The translations under genes and the position numbers were made by a program. A DNA stretch of 64,000 nucleotides. It comes from Neorhizobium galegae (lineage in GTDB: Bacteria > Pseudomonadota > Alphaproteobacteria > Rhizobiales > Rhizobiaceae). Below the pieces are notes generated by a model. That model saw only the letters and a program-made list of their open reading frames with translations. It did no database searches and was not told the DNA's origin. Each line of letters begins with the position of its first letter. Within the stretch, counting starts at the first letter, position 1. The stretch covers positions 124,001-188,000 of the forward strand of contig NZ_JAGIPG010000003.1 of NCBI RefSeq assembly GCF_017877055.1. Direction: 5' to 3'. Below are positions 8,892-17,515 of this stretch, piece after piece.

Positions 8892-10997
8892 TCATGCCAT
8901 CAGGGCCTTCATGATCCGATCGCGGGTCATCGGCATATCGTGGATGCGCGTACCCAGCGCATGGGCGACCGCATTGCCGATGGCGGCGGCCGTTGGACCA
9001 CCTGCGCATTCACCGACGCCGAGCGGCGGGTATTCGCCGGCCTCGACAAGCTCGACGCGAATCTCTGGTATTTCCGAAAAGCGGATGACCGGATAGCTTT
9101 CCCAGTCGAGTGTCGCGATACCCTGCGGGCCGAAGCGGACCTCCTCGATCAGCGTCCAGCTGATGGCCTGGACGATATTGCCTTCGATCTGGTTGAGAAT
9201 TCCGTCGGGATTGATGGCGAGCCCGGCATCGACGGCGCACCAGACATCCGTGACCCGCACTGCCTCGTCCACCTCGACGGCAGCGACGACCGCCGCATAG
9301 GCCGAAGAATTCTTGTACCGGGCCAGGCCGATACCCAGCCCGCTTCCGGCGCCTCCGGCCTCACGGGATGACCAGTTCGCCATCGCCGCCGCTTTCTCGA
9401 GGACGCGCCGGGCGCGAGGGTCGGAAAGGATGGCCAGCCGGTATGCAACCGGATCTTCGCCGATGCGCCCGGCCAGATCATCGAGAAGGCCTTCGATGGC
9501 GAAGACGTTCAATGTCGCGCCCAGGCCACGCAGTGACGAGGTCCGTACCGGCACGTCGTGGATCAGATGCAACTCGATCCGCTTCGGGCCAATGTCGTAA
9601 AGGGGAATGCCGTTGCGGGCAGCTCCGCCGCCGCGTTCAAGCGGAATGTCGAAGGGCTTGCGGTCAGGTGGCGGCGTCTTCATGGCGTGGGCGGCAAGCA
9701 GGCTGGCGCCGCCGACACCGGGCCGCTGGCCATGGGTGGCACTCCAGATTTCCGTGGTCCAGTCGATGGGCCGGCCGGCCCCGTCCAGTCCCGCATGGAC
9801 GGTGACGGCCATGGCCGAGGAGAGGGGCTCGTAACCGAATTCCTCTTCGCGCCGCCACATGAGGCGGATCGGCTGGTCGGGCAATGCGAGTGCCACGAGG
9901 GCAGCGTCCAGGGCGGCGTCGTCGGCACCGTTGTGGCCATAACAGCCGGCTCCCTGGACATGATGGCAGGCAACCGCGTCGAGAGAAAGTCCGACCGTCC
10001 TTGCGATATTCTCCCGCAGCGGGTGCATGCCTTGTGCATGGGACCAGACGGTAAGGACACCGTCGCGGTAGAGCGCGATCGCGCAGGAGGGCGCAATGGA
10101 GCCGTGCGAAAGGAACGGGCGAGTGAAGCGCGCGCAGATACGATCCGTCGCCAACTCCGGCGGAGGATCGCCCATGAGACGATCGTCCGAGGGCTGGGAA
10201 GCGATCCAGTCTGGCGTCGCCTGTTCGGGTGAGAGACTGAGGGCATTATCCCAGACGGCGCATTCTGTTGCAGCGACGGCGGCAGCGCGGACCGCGGTCT
10301 CGTCGGTACCGACGAATGCCACGAAATTGTTGAGGCGAACGATGCGAACACCGCCTCCCGCTCTGCGCTGGATGATCTTCTCATCCAGTTGTAGAAGCGC
10401 CGCGCCCGGCCCGGGCTGGCGCAAAGTCCGCGCGTGGAGCATTCGCGGAAGCACCATGTCCTGAATGAAGCCGGCCCCGGTGAGTTTTGTGGGCAAGTCG
10501 AGCCGTGGGACAGATCTGCCGACGAGGCGGTGAGCGCTTTGGGGTTTTGGCGCAGCCGCGCCCGTAGCCTCGGCGGAAAGGTCGAGTTCTCCAGCAATGC
10601 TCCAATAGTCGATGCCGCTCGGCGAACCGTTTTTCAAGAAAGCGCCATCCGCGACGGTCAACTCGTCGGGTGCGGCGTTCAAACGCAGCGCTGCCCGCGC
10701 CAAGGCAAGTGCACGGACTTCCGCCGCCACGAGCCGGATCGCGGCACCGGAATGCTCGATGGACCAGCTAGAAGCGGTATAACCTTCGCCTGGGCCCTCG
10801 ACGCTGTTGCCGGACATCATCCGCACCTGGTCAATCCGAAGATCCAGTTCCTCCGCCGCGATCTGTGCAAGTGCCGTCAGCACGCCCTGGCCGAGTTCCA
10901 CCTTGCCGGTGCCGATCCGCACCGTGTGGTCGTCCTGAAAGCGGAGCCAGCGGTCGAGCCGCGGATTGTCCTTGAGACTGAAGGTAAGCGCGGTCAT
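8892..10997 (-). CDS. Molybdopterin-binding subunit of an IorB-type aldehyde/heteroaromatic dehydrogenase
   Basis: Large subunit (701 aa) of a two-subunit molybdenum hydroxylase resembling isoquinoline 1-oxidoreductase or nicotinate dehydrogenase subunit B. Landmarks are the DHTVRIGTGKVELGQGVLTA opening, HGSIAPSCAIA, the SSLRGLGATLN loop, FAIEGLLDDLA, and the C-terminal GVGECAGGPTAAAIGNAV carrying the catalytic Glu. No Tat signal is visible, unlike many IorB proteins, so the location is probably cytoplasmic. The start is set by TGATG coupling to the iron-sulfur subunit. No FAD subunit is encoded beside it, as expected for IorAB enzymes, but no cytochrome partner is visible either. Substrate unknown. 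Confidence 0.88.
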   Translation of the reverse strand: MTALTFSLKDNPRLDRWLRFQDDHTVRIGTGKVELGQGVLTALAQIAAEELDLRIDQVRMMSGNSVEGPGEGYTASSWSIEHSGAAIRLVAAEVRALALARAALRLNAAPDELTVADGAFLKNGSPSGIDYWSIAGELDLSAEATGAAAPKPQSAHRLVGRSVPRLDLPTKLTGAGFIQDMVLPRMLHARTLRQPGPGAALLQLDEKIIQRRAGGGVRIVRLNNFVAFVGTDETAVRAAAVAATECAVWDNALSLSPEQATPDWIASQPSDDRLMGDPPPELATDRICARFTRPFLSHGSIAPSCAIALYRDGVLTVWSHAQGMHPLRENIARTVGLSLDAVACHHVQGAGCYGHNGADDAALDAALVALALPDQPIRLMWRREEEFGYEPLSSAMAVTVHAGLDGAGRPIDWTTEIWSATHGQRPGVGGASLLAAHAMKTPPPDRKPFDIPLERGGGAARNGIPLYDIGPKRIELHLIHDVPVRTSSLRGLGATLNVFAIEGLLDDLAGRIGEDPVAYRLAILSDPRARRVLEKAAAMANWSSREAGGAGSGLGIGLARYKNSSAYAAVVAAVEVDEAVRVTDVWCAVDAGLAINPDGILNQIEGNIVQAISWTLIEEVRFGPQGIATLDWESYPVIRFSEIPEIRVELVEAGEYPPLGVGECAGGPTAAAIGNAVAHALGTRIHDMPMTRDRIMKALMA

Positions 10998-11485
10998 CAG
11001 GCCATCTTCCCACGCATGTCGGCCGCCGCCTTGAGCACAGCGCGCAAAATGCGGGGGTGCGAACCGCAGCGGCAGAGATTTGCGTCGAGTGCTGCGGCGA
11101 TTTCGGCCCGTGTCGGGTCGGGATTGCGATCGAGGAAAGCCTTGGCCACGATGAGAATGCCCGACAGGCAATAACCGCATTGTCCCGCCTGCTCGTCGAG
11201 GAATGCCTGCTGCAGCGGATGCAATGCCTCCGCGGACCGCAAGCCTTCAACCGTCGTGATGGTGCGGCCGGAAAGCGTGCCGATCTCCCGGCTGCAGGAA
11301 TAGGCGGCAACGCCGTCGATCAGGACCATGCAGGCGCCGCATTGCTCCAAGCCACAGCCGTACCGGCTGCCTTTCAGCCCCAGGTGATTGCGCAGCACGT
11401 CCAGCAGCGGCGCTGTCGAAGGCACGTCCAGCTCATGCACATGCCCATTGACAGTCAGAGTGTGGCATTCGTTCATCCAGTTCAA
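10997..11485 (-). CDS. (2Fe-2S)-binding subunit, IorA-type
   Basis: Iron-sulfur subunit (162 aa, or 159 if the second Met is used) paired with the IorB-like protein downstream. The first cluster uses C44, C49, C52 and C64 (CGLEQCGAC); the second uses C103/C106 (CGYC) and C138/C140 (CRC). LRNHLGLKGSRYGCG is the IorA pattern, distinct from the CoxS pattern of the gene at 56-553, so the block holds two different molybdenum hydroxylases. The stop TGA overlaps the IorB start by one base. Confidence 0.92.
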   Translation of the reverse strand: MNWMNECHTLTVNGHVHELDVPSTAPLLDVLRNHLGLKGSRYGCGLEQCGACMVLIDGVAAYSCSREIGTLSGRTITTVEGLRSAEALHPLQQAFLDEQAGQCGYCLSGILIVAKAFLDRNPDPTRAEIAAALDANLCRCGSHPRILRAVLKAAADMRGKMA

Positions 11486-11693
11486 TCCATCCTTGTAGCA
11501 GTATCTCCAAGTCCCACCGAACGCTTGGAAGATGTCATCCCTTCATCCACCAGTCTCGCTGCGATCCAACTCGTCGGGGCGGTGATCCGCCGGTCGACTC
11601 TTATGCCCCGCCAAACGGGCTCCAAAGGGCGTCGCGGCCAAGTGATTGCGGCCGCGGCCCCCATAAGACCTATTGAACCTGCGACCGAGCAGC

Positions 11694-12668
11694 TCAGGTC
11701 GGCTCGACAAGCCCAGCCTTGACCAGCGGCTCGATCGAGCGGATCTCGCGTTCGATCGAGCCAGCCATTTCGTCGGGCGAGTTGACGACGGGTGTCAGTC
11801 CGAGCGATGCAAATTTCTTCTGTGCTGCCGGCGTATCGCTCCACTCCTTGATGGCGGTATGAATCTTGGCGACGATCTCCTTGGGCATCCCCTTCGGGCC
11901 GACAGCACCGAACCAGAGGGTTTGCTCGTAGCCGTTGAGACCCTGTTCTGCGACGGTCTGCACCTCGGGCAGTTCCGGAATTCGCTTGGCCGAGGTCACC
12001 GCAAGCCCGCGGATTTTTCCCTCGCGGATATGGGGAAGATAGTTGGACGGCGCGTCGAGCGCGAAGTGGATGTGTCCGCCCAGCAGGTCGGCCAGCAGCG
12101 GCGGCGAGCCCTTGTAGGGGATATGGTTGATTTGTACGCCGGCCATCTGGCCTATGATGGCAGCGGCGATGTGCCCCTTGGTCCCCGCGCCGGGATTTCC
12201 GATATTCACCTTCCCAGGGTTTGCCCTTGCATAGGCTATAAGTTCCTGGACCGATTTCGCGGGGGCCGAAGCGCTCGCGCTGAGCAGCGCCGGGCTTTCA
12301 GCGACAATCGAGATCGGCGTGAAGTCCACCTGCGGATCGTATGCAAGGTTCTTTTGCACCACCTTGTTGGCCGCAATTGGCGCACTGCCGCTGATCATGA
12401 TCGTGTAGCCGTCGGGCGCTGCGCGCGCGAGCCTGCCGCCGGCCAAGGCCCCAGCTGCGCCAGCGTGGTTTTCGATGACGAATTGCTGGCCGTATTTGGC
12501 CGTCAAGGCGTCGGCGACCAGCCGGGCAATAATGTCACTGGTGCCACCCGGGGGATAGGCCGAGATCACCACGACCGGTTTGCTCGGCCAACTGTCGGCT
12601 AGCGCAATTCCCCTGGACGCCAGCATGGCGGCTGTCCCGCCCAATACGATAAATTCCCGCCTGTTCAT
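11694..12668 (-). CDS. Tripartite tricarboxylate transporter substrate-binding protein (TctC/Bug family)
   Basis: Periplasmic receptor (324 aa) of a TTT transporter. It begins MNRREFIVLGGTAAML with a twin-arginine-like Tat or Sec signal ending near ALA. The mature protein opens WPSKPVVVISAYPPGGTSDIIAR, the Bug-family ligand loop, followed by VIENHAGAAG. ATG 12668 is preceded by GGGAGGAG at good spacing; a longer frame (to 12728) lacks this. TctA and TctB are encoded upstream in the same operon, separated by the NTF2-like gene. Bug proteins bind small carboxylates and related polar ligands. Confidence 0.92.
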   Translation of the reverse strand: MNRREFIVLGGTAAMLASRGIALADSWPSKPVVVISAYPPGGTSDIIARLVADALTAKYGQQFVIENHAGAAGALAGGRLARAAPDGYTIMISGSAPIAANKVVQKNLAYDPQVDFTPISIVAESPALLSASASAPAKSVQELIAYARANPGKVNIGNPGAGTKGHIAAAIIGQMAGVQINHIPYKGSPPLLADLLGGHIHFALDAPSNYLPHIREGKIRGLAVTSAKRIPELPEVQTVAEQGLNGYEQTLWFGAVGPKGMPKEIVAKIHTAIKEWSDTPAAQKKFASLGLTPVVNSPDEMAGSIEREIRSIEPLVKAGLVEPT

Positions 12669-12751
12669 TATACGTCTCCTCCCACCCGTTGAATCGGGTT
12701 CCATAGGCGCAACACTATCGTGCCGCATTGTGTCCGCGAACCTCTGACTGA

Positions 12752-12776
12752 GACCATTCCGCTGCTTGGAATGGTC
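12752..12776. repeat. Inverted repeat between the NTF2-like and TctC genes
   Basis: Perfect 9-bp arms GACCATTCC and GGAATGGTC are separated by 7 bases, 22 bp past the stop of the NTF2-like gene on the minus strand. No T-run follows, so an intrinsic terminator is unlikely. An mRNA-stabilising or processing hairpin that adjusts binding-protein levels, or an operator, is possible. Its inner part (ATTCC-N7-GGAAT) has the same spacing as the motif at 17361 and 21562. Confidence 0.45.
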
Positions 12777-12798
12777 CGTTCAATCGCAAGGCCGGCCA

Positions 12799-13422
12799 TC
12801 AGTCCTTGCCGGCAAGCCAGCGCTCCTCGCCTTCGTGAAAAGCGCTGAGTTGGTCCGGCTGGTCGTCGCCCAGCAGATCGGATCTTACCGCCACCCCGCG
12901 CGTGTGCTGGATATAAGCCAGGAACTTGTAGGAAGGCCGCATCGTCGACAGGACGGTCCAGTCGATAGGAAGTGCCTCCGACGGGTTGACGGGCTTGACG
13001 ATGTCCCTCTCGAACAGGACCTCGAAGGTGAGGAGCTTCCAGGCGCCGCCCTCCCGCACGGCGCGGGAGAAGAACCGGCAGAAGACGTGAAGGTCGATTT
13101 CGACGCCGTCAGGCCTCGCACGGTTGAAGATCATCGCCGGGCTTTCCACCGTTGCCCGGTCCCTCGTCACTTGTGCGAAGGCGGGAAAGACCCAGTGTTT
13201 GCTGTTGCCGGTCGCCTTCATCCACTCGCGCGTAGCGTCCACATAGGCCTGACCGCCGCGTCCCTCGTACCAGCTTGTTCGGACATAGGCTTCGCGGTGG
13301 AAGCATGCGCTCATCACGTCAAAACGGCGCTGGTCACGTGCAAAGCGTTCGCGGCGCACGAGATCGAAGAGTTCTTCGCGGTCTAGAAGGGCCTTTAGGC
13401 GCGTGCCGTCGTCCAGTTGCAT
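12799..13422 (-). CDS. NTF2-like/SnoaL-type small protein
   Basis: Predicted 207-aa alpha+beta cone protein. The DREELFDLVRRERFARDQRR helix, the FHREAYVRTSWYEG strand and an HVFCRFFSRAV strand fit the SnoaL_4/NTF2 superfamily, which includes ring-hydroxylase small subunits, dehydratases and cyclases. ATG 13422 has GAGGA seven bases upstream; the longer form from 13446 does not. No catalytic residues can be assigned. The position inside the TTT transporter operon suggests an enzyme or accessory acting on the imported compound. Confidence 0.75.
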   Translation of the reverse strand: MQLDDGTRLKALLDREELFDLVRRERFARDQRRFDVMSACFHREAYVRTSWYEGRGGQAYVDATREWMKATGNSKHWVFPAFAQVTRDRATVESPAMIFNRARPDGVEIDLHVFCRFFSRAVREGGAWKLLTFEVLFERDIVKPVNPSEALPIDWTVLSTMRPSYKFLAYIQHTRGVAVRSDLLGDDQPDQLSAFHEGEERWLAGKD

Positions 13423-13502
13423 AAGGATTTCCTCAAAGTGGTGCATATATGGATCCGTGCCTGGTTCCGCCGGCAGGATGTGGGCGTCCGACGCGGTGCC
13501 GA

Positions 13503-15008
13503 TCAGTCGACTTCCTGCAGCCCTTCCTCGCGCACTTTGCGAAAGCGCGGCGACACGATCGAGAGGAGTAGCAGGGCGGCGACCACCAGTGTTCCAAGAC
13601 TAAGGGGGCTGGTGAAGAAGACGCTTGCATCTCCGTGGGAGATCAGCAGCGTCCGGCGCAGATATTCTTCCGCCATGGGACCAAGGATCATGGCCAGGAT
13701 GAGCGGCGCAGGCTCTGCTCCCATCCGCTTGAAGAAATATCCGAGCACGCCGAACAGCGCCATCATGTACACGTCGAAAACGCTGTTGTTGATGCTGTAG
13801 ACGCCGATTGCCATGAACACGCAGATCATCGGGAACAGGAAATGGTACGGCACCGAAATCAGCTTGGCCCACATGCCCACGAGCGGCAGGTTCAGGAAGA
13901 GCAACATCAGGTTGCCAATCCACATCGAGACGACCAGGCCCCAGAACAGGGCAGGCTGCTGGGACAGGATTTCCGGCCCGGGCTGGACACCCTGCACGAC
14001 CAGCGCTCCAATCATCAGGGCCATGGTCGCGGTTCCCGGCAGGCCGAGCGTCAGCATCGGTATGAAGCAGGTTTGCGCAGCGGCGTTGTTCGCGGCCTCC
14101 GGTGCCGCTACCCCCTCGATCGCACCCTTGCCGAATTCCTCGGGGCGCTTCGATATCTTCTTCTCCAGAGCATATGCCGAGAAGGACGCGAGCAGGACGC
14201 CCGCGCCGGGCAATACGCCCAGCAGGACCCCGATGCCGGTGCCGCGCAGGATCGGCGCAGTCATCCGACGCCAGTCCTCGGCCGTCGGGAACAGGCTGCT
14301 GACAGGCGCGACCCCGACCACCCGTAGACGCTCGTTTTCGAGGTTGATAAGGACGTCACCCAGGCCGAATATGCCCGTGGCGACGACGACGAAGTCCAGA
14401 CCGTCGAGCAGGTAGGGCGAGCCGAACGTATATCGCGCGGCCCCTGTATTGATGTCGGTTCCGATCATCCCGAGGATGATGCCGAACAGCGCCATGCCGA
14501 AGGCTGTCAGCAGCGATCCGCTGGTCAGCACCATGGACGTGATGAGGCCGAGCATGATCAGCGAGAAATATTCCGCAGGCCCGAAGGTGAGGGCAAGGCT
14601 TGCCAGCAGTGGCGCCGCTATCACGATGAAAAGCGTTCCCACCGTGCCGGCGAAGAAGCTGCCGATTGCGGCCGCAGCCAGCGCGCGACCGGCCTTGCCC
14701 TGTTTTGCCATCTGGTGCCCGTCGAGCGTGGTGACGACGGATGATGCCTCTCCTGGAAGGTTCATCAGAATCGCAGTCGTTGAGCCTCCGTATTGCGATC
14801 CGTAGAAGATGCCCGCCAGCATGATCAGCGCTGTATCGACCGGCAGCCCGAACGTGAACGGCAAGAGTATGGAAATGGTCGCGATCGGTCCGAGGCCGGG
14901 CAGGACACCGACCGCGGTGCCTAGAAGCACCCCCGCAAAACAATAGGCGAAATTGGACAGCGTCGTTGCCGTCGAAAACCCCAGGAGAAGTCCGTCGAAA
15001 ATGTCCAT
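13503..15008 (-). CDS. tctA: Tripartite tricarboxylate transporter large permease, TctA family
   Basis: Integral membrane protein of 501 aa with about 11-12 hydrophobic segments. It has the TctA hallmarks GTAVGVLPGLGPIATISILLP near the N-terminus and LGVLPGAGVLLASFSAYALE in the second half, two pseudo-symmetric glycine-rich loops thought to line the transport path. With the TctB protein and the TctC receptor it forms a complete ion-driven importer. It lies 18 bp downstream of the tctB stop. Confidence 0.94.
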   Translation of the reverse strand: MDIFDGLLLGFSTATTLSNFAYCFAGVLLGTAVGVLPGLGPIATISILLPFTFGLPVDTALIMLAGIFYGSQYGGSTTAILMNLPGEASSVVTTLDGHQMAKQGKAGRALAAAAIGSFFAGTVGTLFIVIAAPLLASLALTFGPAEYFSLIMLGLITSMVLTSGSLLTAFGMALFGIILGMIGTDINTGAARYTFGSPYLLDGLDFVVVATGIFGLGDVLINLENERLRVVGVAPVSSLFPTAEDWRRMTAPILRGTGIGVLLGVLPGAGVLLASFSAYALEKKISKRPEEFGKGAIEGVAAPEAANNAAAQTCFIPMLTLGLPGTATMALMIGALVVQGVQPGPEILSQQPALFWGLVVSMWIGNLMLLFLNLPLVGMWAKLISVPYHFLFPMICVFMAIGVYSINNSVFDVYMMALFGVLGYFFKRMGAEPAPLILAMILGPMAEEYLRRTLLISHGDASVFFTSPLSLGTLVVAALLLLSIVSPRFRKVREEGLQEVD

Positions 15009-15026
15009 GTCAATCCTGCAAAACGG

Positions 15027-15488
15027 TTAGAAACCGAGAACTCGCAGCCAGCTCCCCACCATGGGGATGGGCAGGCCGAGGAGTTCGATGAAGATGACGG
15101 AGCAGAGCGCAGCAAAGGCGAGAGACCCTGCGACGGCCTTCCATCCGATGTGGAATTTGATGCTCGTCGCCGCGCTTAAGATCGTCAGCAGGAGAATGGC
15201 CAGCGGCAACCCGAGTGTCTCGACCGCCAGCCCGAAAATCACGACCGCACCGGGGATCAACAAGAGCGGCTTCCATCGAATGGCGGGCAGTATTTCCGGT
15301 TGGACCAACTGCGCGCGAAAGAGGACGAGGAGGCCCGTCAACACCAGCAAACTCGAAATGATGACGGGAAAGTATCCGGGTCCCATCCGACCTGAAGTGC
15401 CGAATGGATAACTCATCGCAATTGAAACGGACACGACACCGAAAACAACGAAAAAGAGTCCCAGTAGAACATCTTGGCTCAGCTTCAT
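15027..15488 (-). CDS. tctB: Tripartite tricarboxylate transporter small permease, TctB family
   Basis: Small membrane subunit (153 aa) with four predicted transmembrane helices. The sequence SYPFGTSGRMGPGYFPVIIS is the TctB motif (G.MGPG.FP). It is encoded directly before tctA. The 239 bases between its start and the SDR stop at 15728 hold no convincing gene; this leader may carry a promoter for the transporter genes. Confidence 0.92.
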   Translation of the reverse strand: MKLSQDVLLGLFFVVFGVVSVSIAMSYPFGTSGRMGPGYFPVIISSLLVLTGLLVLFRAQLVQPEILPAIRWKPLLLIPGAVVIFGLAVETLGLPLAILLLTILSAATSIKFHIGWKAVAGSLAFAALCSVIFIELLGLPIPMVGSWLRVLGF

Positions 15489-15727
15489 CCGAGGCTCCCA
15501 TTCTCAAATTTGTTCATGCAACCTGCGATTATGCGTGCTGGTTTGTCTGTTCTACAGCCGAACCAATACCTTTCACCGCGTCGCAGTCATTCACAATACA
15601 AAGCCGGCTCACGCTGGCAATGTCACAGGCAATCTGTTTCGCCAGACGATCGGCCGGTGATGCGGAAGCAGCGAGAAGGCCGCGACCGAGGTCGCCGCCG
15701 CCTCTCAGATATCCGCGGCTTCACCGG

Positions 15728-16489
15728 CTAGAGATGGCGACCTTCGTCGACCGGTATGACGATCCCTGTCGAACTCGTGAGGTTGACGATGCAGGCTGTC
15801 ACGGCCCGCGCGACATCGTCGGGAGCGGTGATTCTGGCGAGAGGAAGTCGTTCTGCGACTTTTTGCAGCTGATCCCGGGTACGGTGAGGAACGAAATCCG
15901 TATCCACCCCGGCGGGCGAAACGGAGAAAACCCGAACTTTGGGCGCCAGCACCTTGGCCAGCGCAATTGTGAGCGCATCCAATCCGCCCTTCGCCGCAAT
16001 ATAGGCCAAGCTGCTTCCCACACCGGTTCGGGCCGCAATGGAGGAGATATTGACGACGGCCGCGTTATCGCCTCGCTCCAGCATCGGGCGGAATGCACGA
16101 ACCATCGCGAAGGGGCCTCTGAGATTTATTGCTACCGCGCGATCGAATATCTCGTCGGTCAGCGCGTCGAGGTCGCTTGCCGCGACTGGGGTTGTCGCAC
16201 CCCCGCAGTTGACCAGGGCATCGAGACCACCGAATTTTTCACCGAATTCGACGGCTGCCTCGGTAACGGATGCCGGATCATCGATCGAGATGCGCATGGC
16301 GCAGTGGCCGCTGCCGTGAAGGCTTTTGACGACGTCATCCGCCATCTCCCGGCGGCTGTTGTAGCCGACCACGACGGTCGTGCCCATCCTGGCGAGCCGC
16401 GCCGCGACCGCGCGCCCGATACCGCTGTTCCCACCGGTGACGAGCGCAACTTTTGGAACTGCCAGTTCCGGAACTTCGATCAGTGGCAT
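15728..16489 (-). CDS. Short-chain dehydrogenase/reductase
   Basis: Classical SDR (253 aa) with nucleotide-binding TGGNSGIG at 18-25, catalytic Ser 149/150 in NISS and YIAAK (Y163, K167). The usual NNAG is replaced by VNCGG. VGYNSR after beta-2 suggests NADP preference. GGGAGG upstream of ATG 16489 supports the start. The stop is followed by the tctB leader and the aldolase gene lies immediately upstream. A pathway step oxidising or reducing a hydroxy/keto intermediate is likely; FabG-type activity is the generic alternative. Confidence 0.88.
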   Translation of the reverse strand: MPLIEVPELAVPKVALVTGGNSGIGRAVAARLARMGTTVVVGYNSRREMADDVVKSLHGSGHCAMRISIDDPASVTEAAVEFGEKFGGLDALVNCGGATTPVAASDLDALTDEIFDRAVAINLRGPFAMVRAFRPMLERGDNAAVVNISSIAARTGVGSSLAYIAAKGGLDALTIALAKVLAPKVRVFSVSPAGVDTDFVPHRTRDQLQKVAERLPLARITAPDDVARAVTACIVNLTSSTGIVIPVDEGRHL

Positions 16490-16521
16490 TTTTCCTCCCG
16501 AAAATCTTGCCGATAATAAAT

Positions 16522-17295
16522 TCAGGCCGAGTATTCCTTGAGGGCGGCGGCGGCGGCCGATCGGATGAAGCCATGATCGCTCGACACCAACATCGCACTC
16601 GCGCCGAGTTCGGCCGCAAAATTGAAGTCGGCCTTGCTGGTCGGCAACATCATGAGCGGAATATCGGCCTCCCCTGCCGCCGCCGCGATCCGCCTGCTTG
16701 TTTCCGCCACCTTGGCGCCGGCCTGCGGATCGCCTCGGTATGCTGCCGTCAGATCTCCCCGACCGATGAATAAAGCGTCTATACCATCTACCCTGGCGAT
16801 ATCGCCCGTCCGGTCAACGGCTTCGAAATCTTCGATCATGGCGATGCAGGCGACCCGGCTGTCCTGCAGCGACATATGATCTACCGCGCCAATACTTCCC
16901 CAATTGCTGGCGCGTGTCAGTCCGGCAAAACCTCGGCTGCCTCCCGTATACCGGCAGCTGCGTGCAATGGCCTGCGCCTTTTCGACCGTGCTTACATGCG
17001 GGACCATGATCCCCATCGCGCCCGAATCGAGCGCCGACAAGATGTTTGCTTCGCTGAATTCGGCGATGCGCACGACTGGCGCGATATTCGATGCACGCGC
17101 GGCAAAGATCATCAGGTCGGTTATGTCGCGCCCGAGCGCGGCATGCTCCTGGTCGATGACCACGAAATCGTAGCCGATCGCTCCCAATATCTCGACCACC
17201 TGCGTCGTGGGAAGCTTGAGAAATGTGCCGAACATCCGTTGGCGCGTCAGCAGTCGTTCACGGAATGCGGTAAAATCGGGACGCTGTTGTGTCAT
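16522..17295 (-). CDS. HpcH/HpaI family aldolase/citrate lyase-like protein
   Basis: TIM-barrel class II aldolase (257 aa). Landmarks are GYDFVVIDQEHAALGRD (E50, H51), substrate arginine R76 in VVRI, the metal ligands E155 (MIEDFEAV) and D181 (IGRGDLT), and GIMVPH. The family cleaves 4-hydroxy-2-oxo acids to pyruvate plus an aldehyde, typically as the last step of aromatic-ring meta-cleavage. It is the first gene of the long minus-strand operon, divergent from the BKACE gene across a 220-bp region containing two copies of a shared motif. Confidence 0.9.
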   Translation of the reverse strand: MTQQRPDFTAFRERLLTRQRMFGTFLKLPTTQVVEILGAIGYDFVVIDQEHAALGRDITDLMIFAARASNIAPVVRIAEFSEANILSALDSGAMGIMVPHVSTVEKAQAIARSCRYTGGSRGFAGLTRASNWGSIGAVDHMSLQDSRVACIAMIEDFEAVDRTGDIARVDGIDALFIGRGDLTAAYRGDPQAGAKVAETSRRIAAAAGEADIPLMMLPTSKADFNFAAELGASAMLVSSDHGFIRSAAAAALKEYSA

Positions 17296-17360
17296 CTGGC
17301 CACCTTTCGATACCGATCCCTAGCCATTTCATTGCCAGGAGCGAAGGCAATTGCGGTCTC

Positions 17361-17377
17361 GTTTCTCCCTGCGAAAC
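17361..17377. promoter_or_regulatory. Candidate operator copy 1, (A/G)TTTC-N7-GAAAC
   Basis: GTTTC and GAAAC arms separated by 7 bases, in the divergent region between the aldolase and BKACE genes. The same arrangement recurs 35 bp downstream and beside the IclR gene at 21562. Repetition in two divergent control regions of one gene block suggests a regulator-binding site, most simply for the IclR protein encoded at 21609. Confidence 0.5.
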
Positions 17378-17395
17378 ATTCCCCACCCGGCTGGC

Positions 17396-17412
17396 ATTTC
17401 TTCTCGCGAAAC
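17396..17412. promoter_or_regulatory. Candidate operator copy 2, (A/G)TTTC-N7-GAAAC
   Basis: ATTTC and GAAAC arms with a 7-base spacer, centred 35 bp from copy 1. The outer arms are identical to those of the site at 21562-21578. A GATAAT sequence at 17420-17425 could be a -10 element for the BKACE gene, but no good -35 is visible. A further 6-bp inverted repeat (ATTGCC/GGCAAT) lies at 17331-17351. Confidence 0.5.
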
Positions 17413-17515
17413 GGGCGGCGATAATGATTGTGATCCGCAGCTTCGGGTGCGAGCCAGTATCTCAGGACAGTGCGACTTCATTCGCGCGTGACGCTCAACG
17501 AGGAACACAGAAGCC

